DNA of 64,000 bases. It comes from Sphingorhabdus sp. EL138. Lineage in GTDB: Bacteria > Pseudomonadota > Alphaproteobacteria > Sphingomonadales > Sphingomonadaceae. How positions within the stretch are numbered: the stretch's first letter is position 1; the number at the start of each line of letters is the position of its first letter. Positions 62,420 to 64,000 of the stretch are shown here, piece by piece. The notes beneath the pieces were generated by a model. The model was not told where the DNA came from, searched no databases, and saw nothing but the letters and a program-made list of their open reading frames with translations. A program made the position numbers and the translations under genes. The stretch is from the NCBI RefSeq assembly GCF_945890115.1, contig NZ_CAMDCK010000001.1, positions 62,001-126,000 of the forward strand, written 5' to 3'.

Positions 62420-62437
62420 CCTCACAAGAATGTGAGG
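62420..62437 (+). promoter_or_regulatory. Hairpin in the flagellin 5' leader
   Basis: CCTCACA-AGAA-TGTGAGG is a perfect 7-bp stem with a 4-nt loop, ending 23 nt before the flagellin ATG and 11-12 nt before its AAGGA site. A second hairpin AGCCC-ATTTCC-GGGCT lies at 62379-62394. Flagellin leaders in Caulobacter are targets of FlbT, so post-transcriptional control is possible. Confidence 0.55.
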
Positions 62438-62460
62438 ACACTCCTAGAAAGGAATTTACT

Positions 62461-63288
62461 ATGGCTTTTTCTGTTAACACGAACTCCAGCGCGCTTGCTG
62501 CCCTCCAGAACCTGAACAACACCCAGAACGAACTTAACTCCACTCAACAGCGGATTAACACCGGTCTTAAGGTGAGCTCAGCCAAGGATGACAGCTCTGC
62601 ATTCGTCATCGCCCAGAACCTGCGTTCAGACCTCAGCGGAATGAAGTCGGTCACCTCGTCGCTCAATCGTGCGAAGAGCGTGCTCGATGTCACTCTAAAT
62701 GGTGCCACGCAGATTTCGGACCTGATGAACCAGATGCAGGCGAAGGCACTTGAAGCCAGCGATGCGGGCCTTGACACCGCCAGCCGCACAGCCCTCAATC
62801 TCGACTTCGTGGCACTCCAGAGCCAGATTGAGACTGTTATTGATTCGTCGGACTTCAACGGTTCTAATTTGCTTAAAGGACCTGCAGCTACCGGCAATTC
62901 GCTGAGCGCTCTGCAGTCGATCCAGGGATCGTCGACTTTGGTCGTCGCTAACATGGATATCGAAACCATGTTGGGCACCGCCCTGACGGGCGACATCTCG
63001 ACTGGTGCCAACGCGACAACCCAGTTGGGTTTGCTCGAAACAGCCAAGGCCGCGATGGCTGGAAAGCTCAACACGCTTGGTTCGGCCGCACGTCAGGTGG
63101 ATTCGCAGTTGACCTTCACCGCGAAGCTCGCTGATGCAATCAAGAGCGGTATCGGCACTCTTGTCGATGCTGACTTGGCCGCGGAATCGGCAAACTTGCA
63201 AGCCCTGCAGCTCAAGCAGCAGCTGGGTGTTCAGGCCTTGTCGATTGCGAACCAGTCGCCGCAGGCAATCTCGTCGCTGTTCCGTTAA
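62461..63288 (+). CDS. Flagellin
   Basis: A 275-residue flagellin from ATG 62461, with AGAAAGGA upstream; the track start at 62404 is in the leader. D0/D1 domains are clear: N-terminal MAFSVNTNSSALAALQNLNNTQNELNSTQQRINTGLKVSSAKDDSS and C-terminal LVDADLAAESANLQALQLKQQLGVQALSIANQSPQAISSLFR. The centre (about residues 140-190) is short, so outer D2/D3 domains are absent, as in Caulobacter FljK-type flagellins. It forms the filament. A strong terminator follows. Confidence 0.97.
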   Translation: MAFSVNTNSSALAALQNLNNTQNELNSTQQRINTGLKVSSAKDDSSAFVIAQNLRSDLSGMKSVTSSLNRAKSVLDVTLNGATQISDLMNQMQAKALEASDAGLDTASRTALNLDFVALQSQIETVIDSSDFNGSNLLKGPAATGNSLSALQSIQGSSTLVVANMDIETMLGTALTGDISTGANATTQLGLLETAKAAMAGKLNTLGSAARQVDSQLTFTAKLADAIKSGIGTLVDADLAAESANLQALQLKQQLGVQALSIANQSPQAISSLFR

Positions 63289-63309
63289 GTTGAACTGAGA
63301 CATATAGTT

Positions 63310-63349
63310 AAGGCCGGGGGCGGACTTGTTCCTCCTCCGGCCTTTTTTT
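63310..63349 (+). terminator. Rho-independent terminator after flagellin
   Basis: AAGGCCGGGGGCGGA-CTTGT-TCCTCCTCCGGCCTT gives a long G/C-rich stem with a T7 tract, 22 bp after the flagellin stop. Confidence 0.9.
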
Positions 63350-63396
63350 ATGCGTGGCAGGGGTGCAGGCAGCGCAGGGCGCTCCCCCGCAATAGA

Positions 63397-63810
63397 TCAG
63401 AACGCTAAGGCGTCGATCACCAGCACGTCTTTCACCTTATGTCCCGGCTTGCGCACCGCATCGAGCAGCAATTTCCGGAGCGTTTTGACATTGACCGGAC
63501 GAAAGGTCGAAACGTTCAGGCGCGCATATTCATTGGCTGCGCTCAGCAGTATCGACTGGATAGCGGGCTGATGGGCGGACAGAACCGACCCATCCTCAGG
63601 CGTTTGCGGCACAAGTTTCAGCACAACCCGGAACTGGCCAGTAATCCGCCCGCCCTCGATGATGGGCACGGAGATCGGATTGATCGTGAGATAGGCTCCC
63701 TCGCCCGTCTTCCCGCCCCCCCCTGCCGCTCTGGCCGGGCTGGCTGCGCATAGAAGCGCGCCTATGATCAGGCCGGACACCCGCGTGGAGGTTAAAACAT
63801 ATCGGCGCAC
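63397..63810 (-). CDS. Secreted protein, possibly FliL-like
   Basis: The best start is GTG 63810, which has GAGGAG 8 nt upstream on the minus strand; the track's TTG 63825 overlaps that site. The protein (137 residues) begins with a signal peptide (RYVLTSTRVSGLIIGALLCAASPARA). The mature part (YLTINPISVPIIEGGRITGQFRVVLKLVP and VKTLRKLLLDAVRKPGHKVKDVLVIDALAF) resembles the periplasmic domain of FliL: an initial beta-strand pair, a helical middle with EYARL, and a final hydrophobic strand. It lacks the FliL membrane anchor. Position in a flagellar cluster supports, but does not prove, the link. Confidence 0.5.
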   Translation of the reverse strand: MRRYVLTSTRVSGLIIGALLCAASPARAAGGGGKTGEGAYLTINPISVPIIEGGRITGQFRVVLKLVPQTPEDGSVLSAHQPAIQSILLSAANEYARLNVSTFRPVNVKTLRKLLLDAVRKPGHKVKDVLVIDALAF

Positions 63811-63864
63811 AGTTTTGCTCCTCAAATACCCTTAGTGGCATCTCACTTTCCTATAATAGGAAGG

Positions 63865-64000
63865 ATGCAGCCACTCCTTCGCCCGACCCCCACCAAAGTC
63901 GCCTCCCTTCTGCTTGGGCGCGATCGCTTTGCCTTAGCTATCGCGCGCGTGTGGCGCGCCGCGCGCCTCGCGCCTCTCCTCCTCGGCTCTGTTGCGATGG
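63865..64000 (+). CDS. Partial ORF running off the window end
   Basis: ATG 63865 with AGG(A) just upstream opens a frame that stays open to the window end (45 codons): MQPLLRPTPTKVASLLLGRD then RFALAIARVWRAARLAPLLL. It is Arg/Ala/Leu rich and not recognisable. Its location diverges from the FliL-like gene. It may be the start of another flagellar gene or a chance frame in GC-rich DNA. Confidence 0.3.
   Translation, partial: MQPLLRPTPTKVASLLLGRDRFALAIARVWRAARLAPLLLGSVAM

Overview
The window is a bacterial chromosome segment from an alphaproteobacterium, almost certainly order Sphingomonadales. The evidence is the conserved block rnd-lptC-lptA-lptB-rpoN, cysteine-free ribosomal protein bL36, an EipA/DUF1134 protein, paired DUF3035 lipoproteins next to lspA, the rpmI-rplT-pheS-pheT order, and REP-like palindromes of the type that is common in sphingomonads. 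Base composition is moderately GC-rich. There is no IS element, prophage, CRISPR array or rRNA operon. One tRNA gene (Ser, GCT) is present. Genes are densely packed, and no gene-free stretch exceeds about 300 bases once tRNA, repeats and small ORFs are counted.

Layout. 1-3.8 kb: end of ribonuclease D, LPS transport genes lptC, lptA and lptB, and sigma-54. 3.8-8.6 kb: an envelope-glycan accessory module (nucleotidyltransferase, HAD-IB phosphatase, CDP-glycerol glycerophosphotransferase-like enzyme, flippase, FkbM methyltransferase). 8.6-10.8 kb: an esterase, then a more AT-rich stretch with a tiny ORF and two HTH proteins. 10.9-16.1 kb: uS9 and uL13, heme A synthase, a MerC/Fur-family pair, and dxs. 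16.1-24.9 kb (mostly minus strand): DUF3035 lipoproteins, lspA, ileS, ribF, an M19 dipeptidase, folA, purK and purE. 25-33.6 kb: gpmA, an M14 carboxypeptidase, a DUF4136 lipoprotein, rpmJ, a HAD phosphatase, sucC without sucD, a methyltransferase, etfB, etfA and a TonB-C protein. 33.7-42.4 kb: a DUF885 lipoprotein, nhaA, a membrane-tethered LuxR-type regulator with a small helical partner, an S9 oligopeptidase, an M24 aminopeptidase P, a YghU-type GST and tRNA-Ser. 42.6-50 kb: eipA, ribE, ribD, nadE, prs, a histidinol-phosphatase-like gene and an AraC regulator. 49.9-57.6 kb: rpmI, rplT, pheS, pheT, prfC, a decayed GH42 beta-galactosidase and a fatty acid desaturase. 57.7-64 kb: a flagellar cluster with fliN, fliO and fliP diverging from flgC, fliE, fliQ, fliR and flhB, then an unknown small gene, a flagellin and a secreted FliL-like protein.

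Most of the window is core metabolism and information processing. The accessory and most informative parts are the glycan module, the flagellar cluster (including helically phased direct repeats and a leader hairpin upstream of the flagellin gene), the MerC/Fur pair, the LuxR-TM regulator with its partner, the GH42 gene remnant, and a 22-bp ACGT-centred palindrome in front of etfBA. Sigma-54 is encoded in the window and a plausible -24/-12 promoter lies in front of flgC. No clearly new defence or mobile system is visible. The best candidates for undescribed biology are the glycan module and the unknown protein and regulatory DNA between flhB and the flagellin gene.
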